A program made the translations under genes and the position numbers. Below are positions 35,415 through 47,919 of a DNA stretch of 64,000 nucleotides, in pieces; positions within the stretch are counted from its first letter, which is position 1, and every line of letters begins with the position of its first letter. Under the pieces are notes generated by a model. That model worked only from the letters and a program-made list of their open reading frames with translations, was not told where the DNA came from and searched no databases. This DNA comes from Centroberyx gerrardi (lineage: Eukaryota > Chordata > Actinopteri > Beryciformes > Berycidae): the NCBI RefSeq assembly GCF_048128805.1, contig NC_136012.1, positions 5,993,121-6,057,120 of the forward strand, written 5' to 3'.

Positions 35415-38385
35415 GTGTTGATGTCTAGATTACAGATGCTTTTGAAGAATACAGGAGGCAAAGACTTGCTGATTTAGGGGGCGATCACACCGAGAAGCGT
35501 CGCTACAGGCGCAGCCGCGTCAAAAACGCCTTGGCAGACTGCGTCGGGCAAAACAGCTTGGTGCGTCTGTGGAGCAGGGCTGCGTGTGCGACCGGGTTAA
35601 AGACCGCTAATATCAGCTTTTCATCTGTGTTTGCCAGTGTCCCACCGTTCCCACCACATCAAACCGCATCAAAACAGGAAGGAAAGCCCGCCTTCTGCTT
35701 GATTTGATTGGCTGCCTGGCCCAAATGTGACATTGATGACCGGTGCGACTCCGCGCCTTGCGCTGAAAAGTTGAGAATATTTTAACTTTTATGCGCGCCT
35801 AAAAACCGCCAGAAAAACGCGACGCGCGTCGCAAGAGAAGAGCGCGCCCCAGGCGCGCCGTACCATAGGAAAACAATGGTTTTGGTGGCGACGCGTTTCT
35901 AGCGACGCTTCTCGGTGTGATCGCCCCCTTAGTCAGTTTAATCAGTGGTATACAGCAGCTGACAGACACATGTTCCTAGAGTTTGTGTGAATCTGCGTGT
36001 GTGACTGAAAGTGTGTAAATAACTAACCCCCCCCCCCCCCCCCCCCTCTAGATGTGGACAAAAATGGGCATATCACCTGCTCAGAGATCGGTAATCTCTT
36101 CTCTGAAGTGGGCATTTCCTTGCCTGGATACAAGATCAGAGAAATGATCCGAGAAGTGGACCTTGACGAAAACGGCACGATCACCTTTGACGAGTTCTTC
36201 AATGTAGGTAACACTAACTAACTAACTAATTAATTAATAAACTGACTGATTCACAACCTAATTAACTAACTATTTGACTGACTGATTAAATGACAGTCTG
36301 AATAACTGGCTGAATGACACTGAAAATTATAATCAGCTGATGACAAATCTACTGTCTGATACACTAACCAACTAGCTGACTAAGTAACTAACTGACAATC
36401 TAACAAACAAACAAGTGAAGTTATTGAGTAACTCAACCCGACTAACGACTTAACTACCTGACCATAAGAAATAGGCAACTAACTAATTGACTGACTAATG
36501 AATGTACTGGTCAACTATATCAGTCAAGTGTGTGTGTGTGTGTGTATGTGTGTGTGTGCGCGTGTGTGCATACCCAGATGTTCAAGCAATTGAAGGACAG
36601 CTGTGTGGCCCAGAGTTTCATGACGGCTCTCAACAAGAAGGAAGGCATCGTAGCCATCGGAGGCACCAGTGAGAACACCAATGAAGGAACTACGCATTCA
36701 ATGTCTGGTTAGTAAAGCTAACTAACATCTCACATTATGAAGTAACCTTGTAGCTAACTAACCCACTAGCTAGTTGCACTGTAGGACATGTGATATGTAT
36801 AGTCCACCGTATGTCTTTGGTCTCTTGTACTGCAGGTGAGGTCCTGTTGCCCTTGTACCATGTGTATCAGTGTGTACTGCACTACTGTTAGATGTCAATA
36901 TGTCTCTGGACCAATGCCACCAAGACACATTCCTGGACATTTATTGTCCTTTGAGCATAAAGTAATTCAGATACTAGCTGAAATGAAGGAAAGACTACTG
37001 GCCATCAAGTGAAGGGACATAACACTCTTAACTGTATTTCAGAGCAGGAGCGCTTTGCCTTCGCCAACTGGATCAACTCTTCTCTGGAGAAGGATCCAGA
37101 CTGCCAACACTTTCTGCCCATCGACCCCAACACTGAGGCTCTGTTTACTGCAGTGGGAGATGGCATATTGCTTTGGTAAGCCTTAAAGTATAACCTATTT
37201 TCCCATCTTTTTTCCATCATACCAATCGATTCTGATTCTGATTCAAAATCTCATCAATTGGTTCACTATAGAGCTACTTATGTCTTGCTTACCTGGGTGC
37301 GAGGTTCTCCAGTACAGTCCTAACGGGCCAATGGACACTTTTTCAACACACTGTAATGATCTGTAATTATCCATCCATAACTTTAACTAGATCTACTTTA
37401 CTTTACTTTATCTTTACCCTTGATCCTTAACTCTAACCAGTTTTCAGTCCATTTAACTTCAGTGCGGAGTACTGAAGTGTTTTCTGTTTTTGCAGTAAAA
37501 TCATCAACTTCTCCGTTCCCGACACCATCGATGAGAGAACCATCAACAAAAAGAAACTCACTCCTTTCACCACACAGGTGGGTTAGTTACTTAACTAGTT
37601 AATTCGATGTTTAGTGAGTTGGTTGTTTAGTTTGCCAGTTGATTGCCAGTTAGTGTCTGACATTGATGTAAACTTCTGATTCAGTGACTTGCTATCAAAA
37701 TCTGTCAGTCAGTCAGTCAGACAGACAGACAGTCAGACAGACAGTCAGACAGTCAGACAGTCAGTCAGTCAGACAGTTAATTAGTTAGTTGACCTTCTAA
37801 TCAATAAGCAGAATTGTTACAGTAATATCACAGGTTAACTTTTACACCATTTTATTCTGACATAAACCTTTATGACGTAAACTCATTGTATCAATCATAG
37901 TAAATAGTATCAAACTGATTTAAGTTATGTGTAGGTTGATGTTAGTTTGTTCAAGGAAAAATGCATAAATGAATGTTTTTCTGAAAATATAATTGATTGC
38001 TCATATTTGTGGTTTGATTTATGATGATCACTAATTGGAGGTCATAGTTTACCAACCTTTTTAATTACACATCACTGGTTAGTTGCCAGTAAATTACATT
38101 ATACTTGGCTTTGAATTCAGCCTCTGTAATCAGTCGCCTTGTTGTGAAACTTGGAATGAATTCAGTGGGTCGGTGTTCTCCTGACTTGTGCGTGTCTAAC
38201 TCTTCATCCCGACAGGAGAATCTGAACTTGGCTCTGAATTCGGCCTCGGCCATCGGCTGCCAAGTCGTGAATATCGGAGCTCAGGATCTGAGGGAAGGCA
38301 AACCTCACCTGGTGCTAGGACTCCTCTGGCAGATCATCAGGATAGGACTCTTCGCTGATATAGAGCTGAGCCGCAATGAAGGTAT

Positions 38386-38420
<35 letters not shown>

Positions 38421-38837
38421 ATCATCAAGCTGGAACTGTTTGCTGATATAGAATTCTGTTGGAAGGAACAAAGATTTATACACTTCCATCTACATATGCA
38501 CACACTCTGTCATACATGCACTCTTGCTCTCAATTTAGCTTGATTTACCAATCATTCCACCCCCCAAACCAGAGTCTTGGTTGTCTCCCTGTCTGCAGCT
38601 ATAGCAGCGTTGCTAGAGGAAGGGGAGAGTGTGGAAGATTTGATGAAACTCAGTCCTGAGGAGCTGCTCCTGCGCTGGGTCAATTTCCATTTAAAGAAAG
38701 TTGGAATGAGCATAAAAAACTTTTCCGGGGATATTAAGGTAAGAAAACCCTACCGACAAAACTGGTGCCAGCAAGCAAATGTGGAACTATTTTGCTGATA
38801 GTGTAGCTTAACAACACTGTGTCTCTCTGTGTCTATC

Positions 38838-38879
<42 letters not shown>

Positions 38880-39619
38880 GAACTCCGAGGCATATTTCAA
38901 CCTGCTCCAGCAGATTGCTCCCGATGGCAGCCAAGAGGACGTTCCACGGATTGACGTTGATATGCACGGTCTAAATGTAAGCTGATTCATCTACACTTAA
39001 AGCTACGACTTACTATGACTTGCTGTGACTTCCCTGTGTTGCAGCCGCTAGCCTCACCTTGATAGCCACAACCCAGCTCACTGTTGGCCAGGCCCACAGC
39101 AGATGGTATATGTCCCAAAATGTGCCCAACATCATTGAAAAGCCAATTGCAGGCAAACGGGAGGATTAAGACCTGAACACACAGGGACACAGACAGAAAC
39201 AGACTGATAATGTTATCACATGTTCTATTGTTATTTTAATGTGAAATAAGTTGCATTGGAGCTTTAATGTTTATGAATCAAGATGTCTGACATATCAGCA
39301 GTAATGTGAAATTTATATCTGAGTATATGAGGGGGAGATATAGAAATACAGAGAGAGAGACGGGGGCGGGGTTATTGGATTATTTCACTGCATTAATCTT
39401 CTAATGGTTTCTCCATTCAGCTGGCAGAGCAGTTCAGCAGCTCCACACAAACAGCAACAGTTTATACACACACACACAAACACACACACACACACAGTGG
39501 TATTGTGTGTGTGTATAGTGGAAGCTGACTTCCCGTTGACCTGCTTCCTGCTTCCTGTTGGGCTGTTTTAGGATAATGATATCAACCTGACTTTGAATCA
39601 CAGGAGGACAGGGCTCTCT

Positions 39620-39661
<42 letters not shown>

Positions 39662-39923
39662 CCCAGTCTATTTCACACAATGGACAGAAGTTGTACACTG
39701 CAAAACTGCATCAAGTAGCATAGCTTCACCAAAAACATTAGCATTTTCTTTACAAAATAATAATAAATCTTATAAAAATCTGTTAGAGAATGTTGCATGC
39801 AGATGTAATCAGTTTTGTAAACTCACACTGACATATTTCTTCTCAGTAAAAATGTCCAGCTACAATGCGTCAAGTGGCATACCGTTGCCAAATATTAGCA
39901 TTTTTATACAAACGCCTAAAATG

Positions 39924-39954
<31 letters not shown>

Positions 39955-40714
39955 TACCAGGCCCAGGATCTCACGAAGAGAGCAGAGTATATGCTGGAGC
40001 AGGCCGACCGTCTCGGCTGCCGACAGTTTGTGACTGCGACCGATGTTGTCAGAGGAAACTCCAAACTCAACTTGGCCTTCGTGGCCACGCTCTTCAACAA
40101 GCACCCCGCTCTCACCAAGCCAGAGGACCAGGACTGGACTCTGGAAAGTAAGCATGGATGAGTAATCCCTCACACACATCGACACTCTCATGCTTGTGTC
40201 TGCATCTACAGGCCAGCGTAGGGTTCAGTGCACGTACAACCTGAATTGCAGTTTGAATTTACTTAGTGAATCGGTTGAATTGAAAGTGAATTGAACTGGC
40301 AGTGGCAGCTATTCCTATCATTATTGCTCTCTCCACCTACAAGTAAAAACTGGATTGAAGTTAGCTTGGTATTGGATATTGGTGGATATTTATTTTTCCA
40401 CCTTAAATAACTTGTAAAAAAAACAAACATTATCATTATTGAAAGAATTTACAGCCACTGGTTTCAATATTTGAGAATATCCACAGAAACACTAATATCC
40501 AATTTCCAGTATCAAGCTAACTTTACTCCACAACCCACAGCTAAATGCAACAAATTCACGCCCCTTCTCTGGAAGTTGACAAAGGCATTCTGGGAAATGT
40601 AGTTACACTTCATCACAAAATAACTGTAAATATTGTGGAAAGTTTTGCCAAAGAAAAAAAAACGGGGTTCAGTTTATCAATTTCTGGTGATATTTCCCAT
40701 TGACCAATAATTGT

Positions 40715-40745
<31 letters not shown>

Positions 40746-43119
40746 AGGTGAGACCAGAGAGGAGAGAACGTTCAGGAACTGGATGAATTCTCTAGGGGTC
40801 AATCCATTTGTTTACCATATCTACGGGTCAGTGTCTGCCTGTCTGAATGACTGAATTCATTTAAAATGTTGACTGACTGACTGACTCAATAATAAACTGA
40901 CTTACTGACTGCCCAACTCCACACTGCTGACTTACTCTACTGTTACATTTACTGTAGTTAGCCTCATATTTAACATTATTACTGCATATTGCCACGCTGG
41001 TAAACAGCTTATTCTTTAAATGCACGTGCTCTGTGATTCTTCCCAAATTACTGGACACCTAATTTACTCAATTTTTGAATTGGGTGATGTCAATGGTCAT
41101 GGCAACAGTACTGATATGTTTTAATTAGTCTGGATCACAGCGTGATCCCAAGCTGAAAAAGTTGAAGAACCTACTTAAAGGAATACACCAAGTTTTTGGT
41201 AGATTGTCCCGTTAACCTTTAAGTAATGAGAACATAGACACCAAAATCATACGTGTCCCTGGTAGATCATTGGCTCCATGCTAACACTTTAGCATACACT
41301 ATGTTGAGTGATAGTATGCTACAATAACATAATGTTTTTTTGTTTCTTCCTATGTGTGTGTGTGTGTGTGTGTGTGTGTATGCAGTGACCTGCAGGATGC
41401 CCTGGTGATTCTCCAGCTTTATGACAGGATTAAGGTGCCAGTGGACTGGAATAACAGAGTCAACCGCCCTCCATACAAGGCAATAGGAGGGCATTTAAAA
41501 AAGGTAACTATGTAAACACACATATAAAGGTACATATATACCTTTCTCTATCGCTCTCTCATTCTCAACAACTGGGCTTGTGTGTGTGTGTGTGTGTGTG
41601 TGTGTCACAGATGGAAAACTGTAACTATGCTGTGGAGCTGGGTAAGACATCAGCTGGTTTTTCCCTGGTGGGAATCGGAGGTCAGGACCTCTACGATGGA
41701 AATGCAACTCTAACCCTGGCGCTGGTCTGGCAGCTGATGAGGAGGTAATAATGACTTACAGGTGCTATGTGTATCATTTTAACATCAGTAAATCATTGCC
41801 ACATTCATTTTGAGACATTAGTATAATTAGCGTAAACAAGTGAGAACATTGGCAGCCACTACCAGCCTCTACACTGCATTTTACATTGTCAGCCACCAGG
41901 TAGGATTTGGCGGGAAATCTGCTGGATTGCTTTACGGCACAAAACAGGAAGAGGGTGCTTTATCCTTGATCCTTTATCTCTGTTTGCAGAGCAAACAGAG
42001 ATAAAGCTTTCAGAGTTTCTGGTAATGGCAGATGGTGGAAGGAGTGAAAGGAAGATGGAAAAATCACTTCCAGCATGTTTATCCTCTTCCGTAAAGCAAC
42101 TCGCTGGCTGCACCCTAATCTTCATATCTGAAAACATAATAGGACAAAAACTGCCGATATTCTCACATGTATTCTTCGCATTTGTGTGCAGGTACACTTT
42201 AAATGTTCTGGAAGACCTTGGAGATGGAGAGGCTGCAGGAGACGAGCTGATCATTAACTGGGTCAACAAGATTTTGGCTGAGGCTGGCAAGACTTCATCC
42301 ATCAAAAGCTTTAAGGTCAGTTTGTTTTACCGAACTACAACTCAAACATCCTGCATGCAGTATTATTGTAGGAAGAGAATGATATTATATTGTGGATTAT
42401 ACTATTATTATGCTAAGTGGGTCAGTTAGTTAGGTGGACCTGGTTTATATATTGCAGTGTGGATGCATGTGTGATGTGTGTGTGTATCTGTGTGTCCCTC
42501 TGTTCAGGACAAGGAGATCGGCACCAGTCTTCCAGTTCTGGACCTGATTGACGCCATGCAGCCAGAGAGCGTGAACTTTGACCTGGTTAAAACAGGCAGT
42601 CTGTCAGAAGAGGACAAGCTGGACAATGCCAAGTAATCACCTGTCTCGCTGAGTGTGTGTGTGTATAATAATGATGTACGGAGGTGCATCAGACTCAAAA
42701 ACATCTGAGAATACGTAGAATAGATCTGAACTTGACTTAAAAAGCAATTCTGAACATCTGTGGATTCAACATTAAAACACATTTTTGCAGATATTTTCTG
42801 TGTCTACAAATTCCAATACAGTTGAAAACTATCCTACATGTCCTCAGATGTTTTGAGTATAGTCTACCTTGATAAAGATGAAGACTGAATAATATAGGAT
42901 ATAATATATGGCATAATAATTTTTTTTTTTTTTCAAATTTTGCAATTTAGCTTAGTTCATTCAGGTGTAATAAGGGGCTGAATACTAGCACTTTTTAACT
43001 TTATTGTATATGTTTTTTTTAATATTCCTAGAATATGCTTTGCTTGTTAGAGAGAATAGAGGATTTCAGGTAAAATACCAACCCGCCCAATCAATTAATC
43101 AGTTAATAGATAGATAGAT

Positions 43120-43166
<47 letters not shown>

Positions 43167-43404
43167 CAAGTAAAAACAGAAATAAATACATATATACATA
43201 ACACATTATGAGGGCCATAGGTCTAATTTGTTGCCATGGTGACCCTGACTGTGACTCCGCCCCCCCACCAGGTACGCCGTTTCCATGGCGAGGAAGATCG
43301 GCGCCAAAGTCTTCGCGCTGCCTGAGGATCTGGTAGAGGTCAACCCCAAGATGGTGATGACCATCTTCGCCTGCCTGATGGGGAGAGGCATGAAGAGGGT
43401 GTAG
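35315..43404 (+). CDS. Plastin/fimbrin, plastin-3-like actin-bundling protein
   Basis: This is a cytosolic Ca2+-sensitive F-actin bundling protein. The fifteen coding exons are 35315-35372 (exon from 35307), 36052-36203, 36578-36707, 37043-37175, 37496-37577, 38216-38381, 38599-38738, 38881-38976, 39961-40147, 40748-40826, 41386-41503, 41611-41744, 42192-42315, 42508-42632 and 43272-43404. They join to 618 aa; human plastins are about 627-630 aa. Two EF-hands have canonical loops at residues 20-31 ([12 protein letters not shown]) and 56-67 ([12 protein letters not shown]). Four calponin-homology domains form two actin-binding modules, with family signatures [59 protein letters not shown] and [12 protein letters not shown]. 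It ends in [10 protein letters not shown], as do PLS3 and LCP1. Several blocks ([24 protein letters not shown]) favour PLS3, others do not, so the exact paralogue is left open. The EF-hand region is 2-3 residues shorter than in human plastins. Confidence 0.95.
35474..35931. mobile_element. Harbinger-type MITE in a plastin intron
   Basis: The element at 35477-35928 has long inverted ends: GGGGGCGATCACACCGAGAA at the left and TTCTCGGTGTGATCGCCCCC at the right, an exact reverse complement over 20 bp. It is flanked by TTA on both sides (35474-35476 and 35929-35931), the 3-bp duplication typical of PIF/Harbinger elements. The interior is unusually rich in GC and CpG (GACGCGCGTCGC, GGCGCGCC) and has no transposase. 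Confidence 0.85.
36027..36046. repeat. C20 homopolymer at the plastin exon acceptor
   Basis: Twenty consecutive C residues followed by TCTAG form the entire pyrimidine tract of the acceptor for the EF-hand exon at 36052. Homopolymer length is prone to sequencing error. Confidence 0.9.
36204..36530. repeat. Degenerate AACT/GACT tetranucleotide tract
   Basis: CTAACTAACTAACTAATTAA at the start grades into diverged CTGACTGA and TAACTAACTGAC units through the plastin intron. It looks like an old decayed tetranucleotide microsatellite. A related CAGT/CAGA tract lies at 37705-37776 in another plastin intron. Confidence 0.65.
40355..40524. repeat. Inverted repeat in a plastin intron
   Basis: The left arm GTTAGCTTGGTATTGGATAT (from 40360) is mirrored by AATATCCAATTTCCAGTATC followed by AAGCTAAC (40492-40520). 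GGATATT/AATATCC is also repeated inside. It is a small palindromic element of unknown class. Confidence 0.55.
41757..42080. mobile_element. MITE-like element, copy 3 of a three-copy family
   Basis: It begins TTACAGGTGCTATGTGTATC and shares TTTTAACATCAGTAAATCATT, the TACACTGCATTTTACATTG block and TTGCTTTACGGCACAAAAC with the copies at 26363 and 34727. The right end is diverged and the boundary approximate. It lies in the plastin intron before the exon at 42192. Confidence 0.6.
43123..43163. repeat. (GA)n microsatellite
   Basis: A near-pure GA run preceded by GATA units, about 110 bp upstream of the last plastin exon. Confidence 0.9.
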
Positions 43405-43419
43405 AGGACGCGCGTGCAT

Positions 43420-43453
<34 letters not shown>

Positions 43454-44475
43454 ACCGTCTTCGCCTGTTCGACGTGGGTTTCCTCCCACAGTCCAAAGAC
43501 ATGCAAGTCAGGTGAATTGGACACTCTAAACTGCCCATAGGTGTGAATGCGAGTGTGTCTATCTGTAAAGTGGGTAAAGTCAATGAATGAATGAAAGACT
43601 GGGCAACATTTAAAGGCAATGCGTGTCGCCGATATCGGCAACAAGTATGACCAACATTTTTTGTATTCTTGATTACATGTTCGTTTAGACAGGTTTTGTT
43701 ACTATTTCTCAGAAGCAAATATTCAAGGATGTGATTTTTCTGGTCTTGATATTTCAGGGGTTTGCATTTATTTCTTATGAGACTTTACCGCTGTCTCGCC
43801 TTTATCCTGCTGTTTGTTTCCCCCGATCACAGTTTCCCATGTGTCGTTGCCTTAAGACGAGCATTTAATGTACTTAAGCCATAATATTCTGTACTTGATA
43901 CCTGTTGACCTTAGCCATTTTATGACCAAAACTGTGCTAGATTATAGGCAGGTTATTTTTTCACACTCTAAAGTGATGTTGCCTTGGTGCTGCAGTCAAA
44001 TGACATCCAGGCTGCAGGTTAGAGGTTCGTTGCTGCTGCTGTTAACATTCCACAGTCTTAAAATTCCTTTTCCTTTATTCCAAATGCTTCCCAGTAAAGC
44101 AGCTGCTCCGGGAATGCGATGGTTTCTTTTTACTAGTGACAGAATACTGACATTTTTCTCTTCCAAATCAGCAGTTACTCTCCAATATTGCAGGTTGTCG
44201 TCATAATATTGGAGGGTAACTGTTGATTTTGACGAGGGTTGTTTCCAATCCAATAAAACCCTTGCATTCTTTTTTTTTTTTAAATATGAGGGGCCGCAAA
44301 TGCTACTCATCATCGCAATTTTACAACAGTAATCTGCCGAATCGAAGCGCTGTCATTGTGGCAAATTGTGTCCCATGTGTCAAAAAATGCTTTAAATGCT
44401 ATAGCAATACTTCCAAATGTTAGTGTGTACAATTACACAATTGAATTGTGTTAAATAAAGGCATTTTCCATATAA
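43405..44475 (+). other. Probable plastin 3' UTR
   Basis: The region runs from the TAG at 43402-43404 to a canonical AATAAA at 44454-44459, the first clear poly(A) signal in a favourable AT-rich context. It contains a CA tract (43421-43451) and a near-perfect 25-bp hairpin (44165-44229). Where cleavage occurs is inferred. Confidence 0.5.
44165..44229 (+). repeat. Hairpin with 25-bp stem in the plastin 3' UTR
   Basis: AAATCAGCAGTTACTCTCC followed by AATATT (44165-44189) pairs with AATATTGGAGGGTAACTGTT followed by GATTT (44205-44229) with about two mismatches, around a 15-nt loop. It could be a short palindromic repeat or a structured RNA element. The stem is shorter than that of a typical microRNA precursor. 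Confidence 0.6.
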
Positions 44476-45631
44476 TTTGTTTATTTGTTGTTTTTTAATA
44501 ATTTTCTATAGCTGCTCTACACCTGTAGTGTGTCCATGAGCCAGATTTCATCATTTGAGAAAATCTACTATAATATTATAAATAATATACTAGAATATTT
44601 TTTAAGGGTTAAAAACTATAACATTATGTAAAACAACTCTATTTTTACTATGTGCATCATTAAAATCACATTCGACTTTTAAAGTATTTAATTTATATAT
44701 ATATAAATTGTCCTGGTACTGCTGTAATCAGAACCATTGTATGTTTTAAGTGTTATCTTATGCACAATTTGATTGTACAGTGAAGTTGTCAGGCTGTGCA
44801 TTAGTCTACTTGTCATGTATTAAGGACATTTCCCCCATGGTCATGTCCTCATGCAGCAGCAAAACACTGAGGACAACACAAAGACACACTGCCAGGGAAT
44901 ATGAATTTTGTCCTCAACGAGTTTGTCTATGGCCACGGACACTGATGTGACATCATGCCAACACTATGGATAGTTCTAGTTCTATCAGTGTTTCCACCAT
45001 TATAGCAAAATAATTCATTGAGATTATTACAGTGTATAACAATTGAATTGTCTGACATAAAGCTAAAATCATACTGCTATAACACTTAAGGTAATTTACT
45101 GTAAGACATACTTCAACCCAAATGCATTTCCACAAATTTTATTATTTTCTTGGTGGAATAAAGCTTTTTTTTTTTTAAGTCTACATTGAAACGTAAATCT
45201 TTATTGCAAAGTATTAGACATGCATTTAAAATCAGTAAGAGAGACCTGTATTGTTGTTTTATTGTATTATGAATTCATTGATTGAGCATTGCCAACTTAT
45301 AACTTAGTATTTTAAAACCTTCATTCATTCAGTGTTTACAGGTGCGATAAGTACGATTTTTACTTAGAATTTTATTTTAGTTTTTTATTTAACCTTTATT
45401 TTACCAGGTAAATCTCATTGTGATTAGGAATCTCATATCCAAGAGAGACCTGGCCAAAAACAGGCTGATAAAAGTCATAGATTACTTAATGCCCCTTTAA
45501 CATTTTAATGAAAAGAAATTGTTTGGTGACATACATTTTTGGTATGGTCATACAGGTGGAAAAAAATGAGCGAAGTCATGCATTTTTCAATAAAATATGT
45601 GAAAAACACTCTGAGCTCACACTGTATCTAT

Positions 45632-45678
<47 letters not shown>

Positions 45679-45871
45679 CATTCATTCTCAGGTATTTATT
45701 CCTCGGTTGCAAATGACAAATTATAGTTTTAATGTTTCAATTTTGATTCAAATCCATTTCCTGCATTGAACTGAATTGAAAATAAATCGAGGTGTGAGCA
45801 GGTGTGTGCTTAGAAACACACTTCCCACTCGGTAATCAGAGCTGATTACGATGTTTGCCGTCACACACTCA

Positions 45872-45917
<46 letters not shown>

Positions 45918-45997
45918 TGCAGCTTAGAGGCCACTTCAAACAAGGTTCTTGAATTCAGATGAGCTTGCTGGTACAAAAGGAGTGCAGCTCAAGGGGA

Positions 45998-46031
<34 letters not shown>

Positions 46032-46194
46032 TTTGCAATTTAAAAGGTGGTTTTGTCGAGTGCCATGTGATCATTCCTTTTATCTGTCTCTTGTCCATCC
46101 ATCCATCCCTTCATTTGTGTGTGTTCATCTGTCCTTCTCTTACTGTAATCAGTCTGCTGTGGATCTAACTAAATACAGAGACAGACAGACAGAC

Positions 46195-46229
<35 letters not shown>

Positions 46230-46947
46230 AGTGAAATGAATTGAAATAGATTGACGTGCTGAACTTTGGGACAACAGGAAAATTATCAGGTTTGTTGATT
46301 TCTAGAATGTTTTTACGTCTCCATCTCTCTGTCATTCTCTCATATCATCTATTGCCATGGCAACCATACAGCTTGTTGCTATGTCATCTGGTTTCCGTAG
46401 TGATGTCTCAACGCTGACCTCGTATTAGATGACCTCCCTTTTCTCTGTGTGTGTGTGTGTCAGTTGCTGTGTGCATGTGTGCTGGTTAGTGGGTTGGTGT
46501 GTGTATGTGTGTGTGTCAGTCTGCATGTGTGAGGATCTCACTCCGTGTTTGCATGTGTGTTTCTCTATTTCTCTGTGTGTGTGATGCCTTGTGTTTTATT
46601 GTGTTTGTGTGTGTGTGTGTCTGTCTGCATTAGTGTGTATTGTGACCATGTGTGTGTATGTATATGAGTTTGGTGTTTTGGTTTGCAAGTGTGTGGGTGG
46701 TGTGTATGTGTGTGTGTGAGAGGGACAGAGAAAATGTGTGTGTGTGGTGATTGCGTGAATTTACTGTGTGTATATTTGATGTTTTGGTGTGTTTGAGAGA
46801 TAATGTGTGTTTTCTCTGTGTGTGTGTGTGTGTCTATGTTCAGTTTCATAGATCAACTGATATCGTCTCTAGTTGTCTGTCTGTACTGATTAAATTGAAA
46901 ATGAATTGAAGCTTGCCTTGGTGTGTGTGTGTGTGTGTGTGTGTAGT
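44476..46947. other. Intergenic region between the plastin and channel genes
   Basis: No conserved coding exon is recognised here. A teleost interspersed-repeat-like segment lies at 45370-45465 (ATTTAACCTTTATTTTACCA ... GAGACCTGGCC). TG/CA tracts lie at 45634-45675, 45872-45914 and 46000-46029, a GATA tract at 46196-46229, and a long degenerate TG-rich stretch at 46447-46834. The channel 5' UTR and promoter must lie near its right end but cannot be placed. Confidence 0.6.
46447..46834. repeat. Degenerate TG-rich low-complexity stretch
   Basis: Many short (TG)4-8 blocks are separated by diverged sequence over nearly 400 bp, just upstream of the first coding exon of the channel gene. It looks like an old decayed dinucleotide array. 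Confidence 0.75.
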
Positions 46948-47039
46948 ATGACAGGTCAGGCGGTGGATTCGCACAGACTGTCTGTGAAAACGTGGACAGA
47001 AGAGGAGAGTGACCGAGCTGACAGCATACTTAGCAGGTA

Positions 47040-47072
<33 letters not shown>

Positions 47073-47329
47073 AAAACAAATTTCATGATTTTATGTGTAT
47101 TGGTAGTATCTGTATATGTGTGTGTGGGGCACATCAATGTGTTCAGATATATACTAATAGTCTCAGTATAGTGCTATACTATATGCAATATACTGTATAT
47201 ACTTGTGCAATCAAATAATATGATAAACAACTTGTGAGAATGAGAATTATAGCTTTATCATTCATAAATGTGATGATAGTTTAGTTGAAGCTTTTGATAA
47301 ATCACAGAAAATCTGAGAAAATTGATTGA

Positions 47330-47370
<41 letters not shown>

Positions 47371-47887
47371 GCCAGTCGATGTGTGATGACACCTGTTCAG
47401 AGCTACAGAGAATGGCGGCCATTGACAGAAGAGACCTTAACTCCCAGAATTCCTTTCGTGGGCGAGGTGCTCTGTCCAGGTATGACTGCTGGGCAATGAC
47501 CTGATCCACAGATTGACTATCTATCTATCCATCTATCCATCTATCTATCTATCTATCTATCTGATATGTTGGGCAGATTCCAGGTCTGAATGTGTTCTCT
47601 GTCTCCAGGTTAGTTAGTATGGTGATGACGCTGAGAGAATGGGCCCATAAGAGTTTGGCTGAAGAGGCAGAGCGACCGGATTCCTTCTTGGAGCGTTTCC
47701 GAGGCCCCGCCCCCGTGGACCTACAGGCCCCGCCCAGCAGGTTTAGCCACACCCACACCGACTCTGACACAGATACTGAAGGCAGACGCGCCAGACGCAC
47801 GTAAGAGAAGAAAACACACATAAGAAGCAGACACATTAAAACACTGACTGACATTTGTATACATCTCTCTGTCTTTGTCTGCTTCTT

Positions 47888-47919
<32 letters not shown>

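Noticed and set aside
37705-37776. Regularly spaced CAGT/CAGA repeats as a possible CRISPR-like array
   Set aside because: Simple tetranucleotide microsatellite in a vertebrate intron; no spacers.
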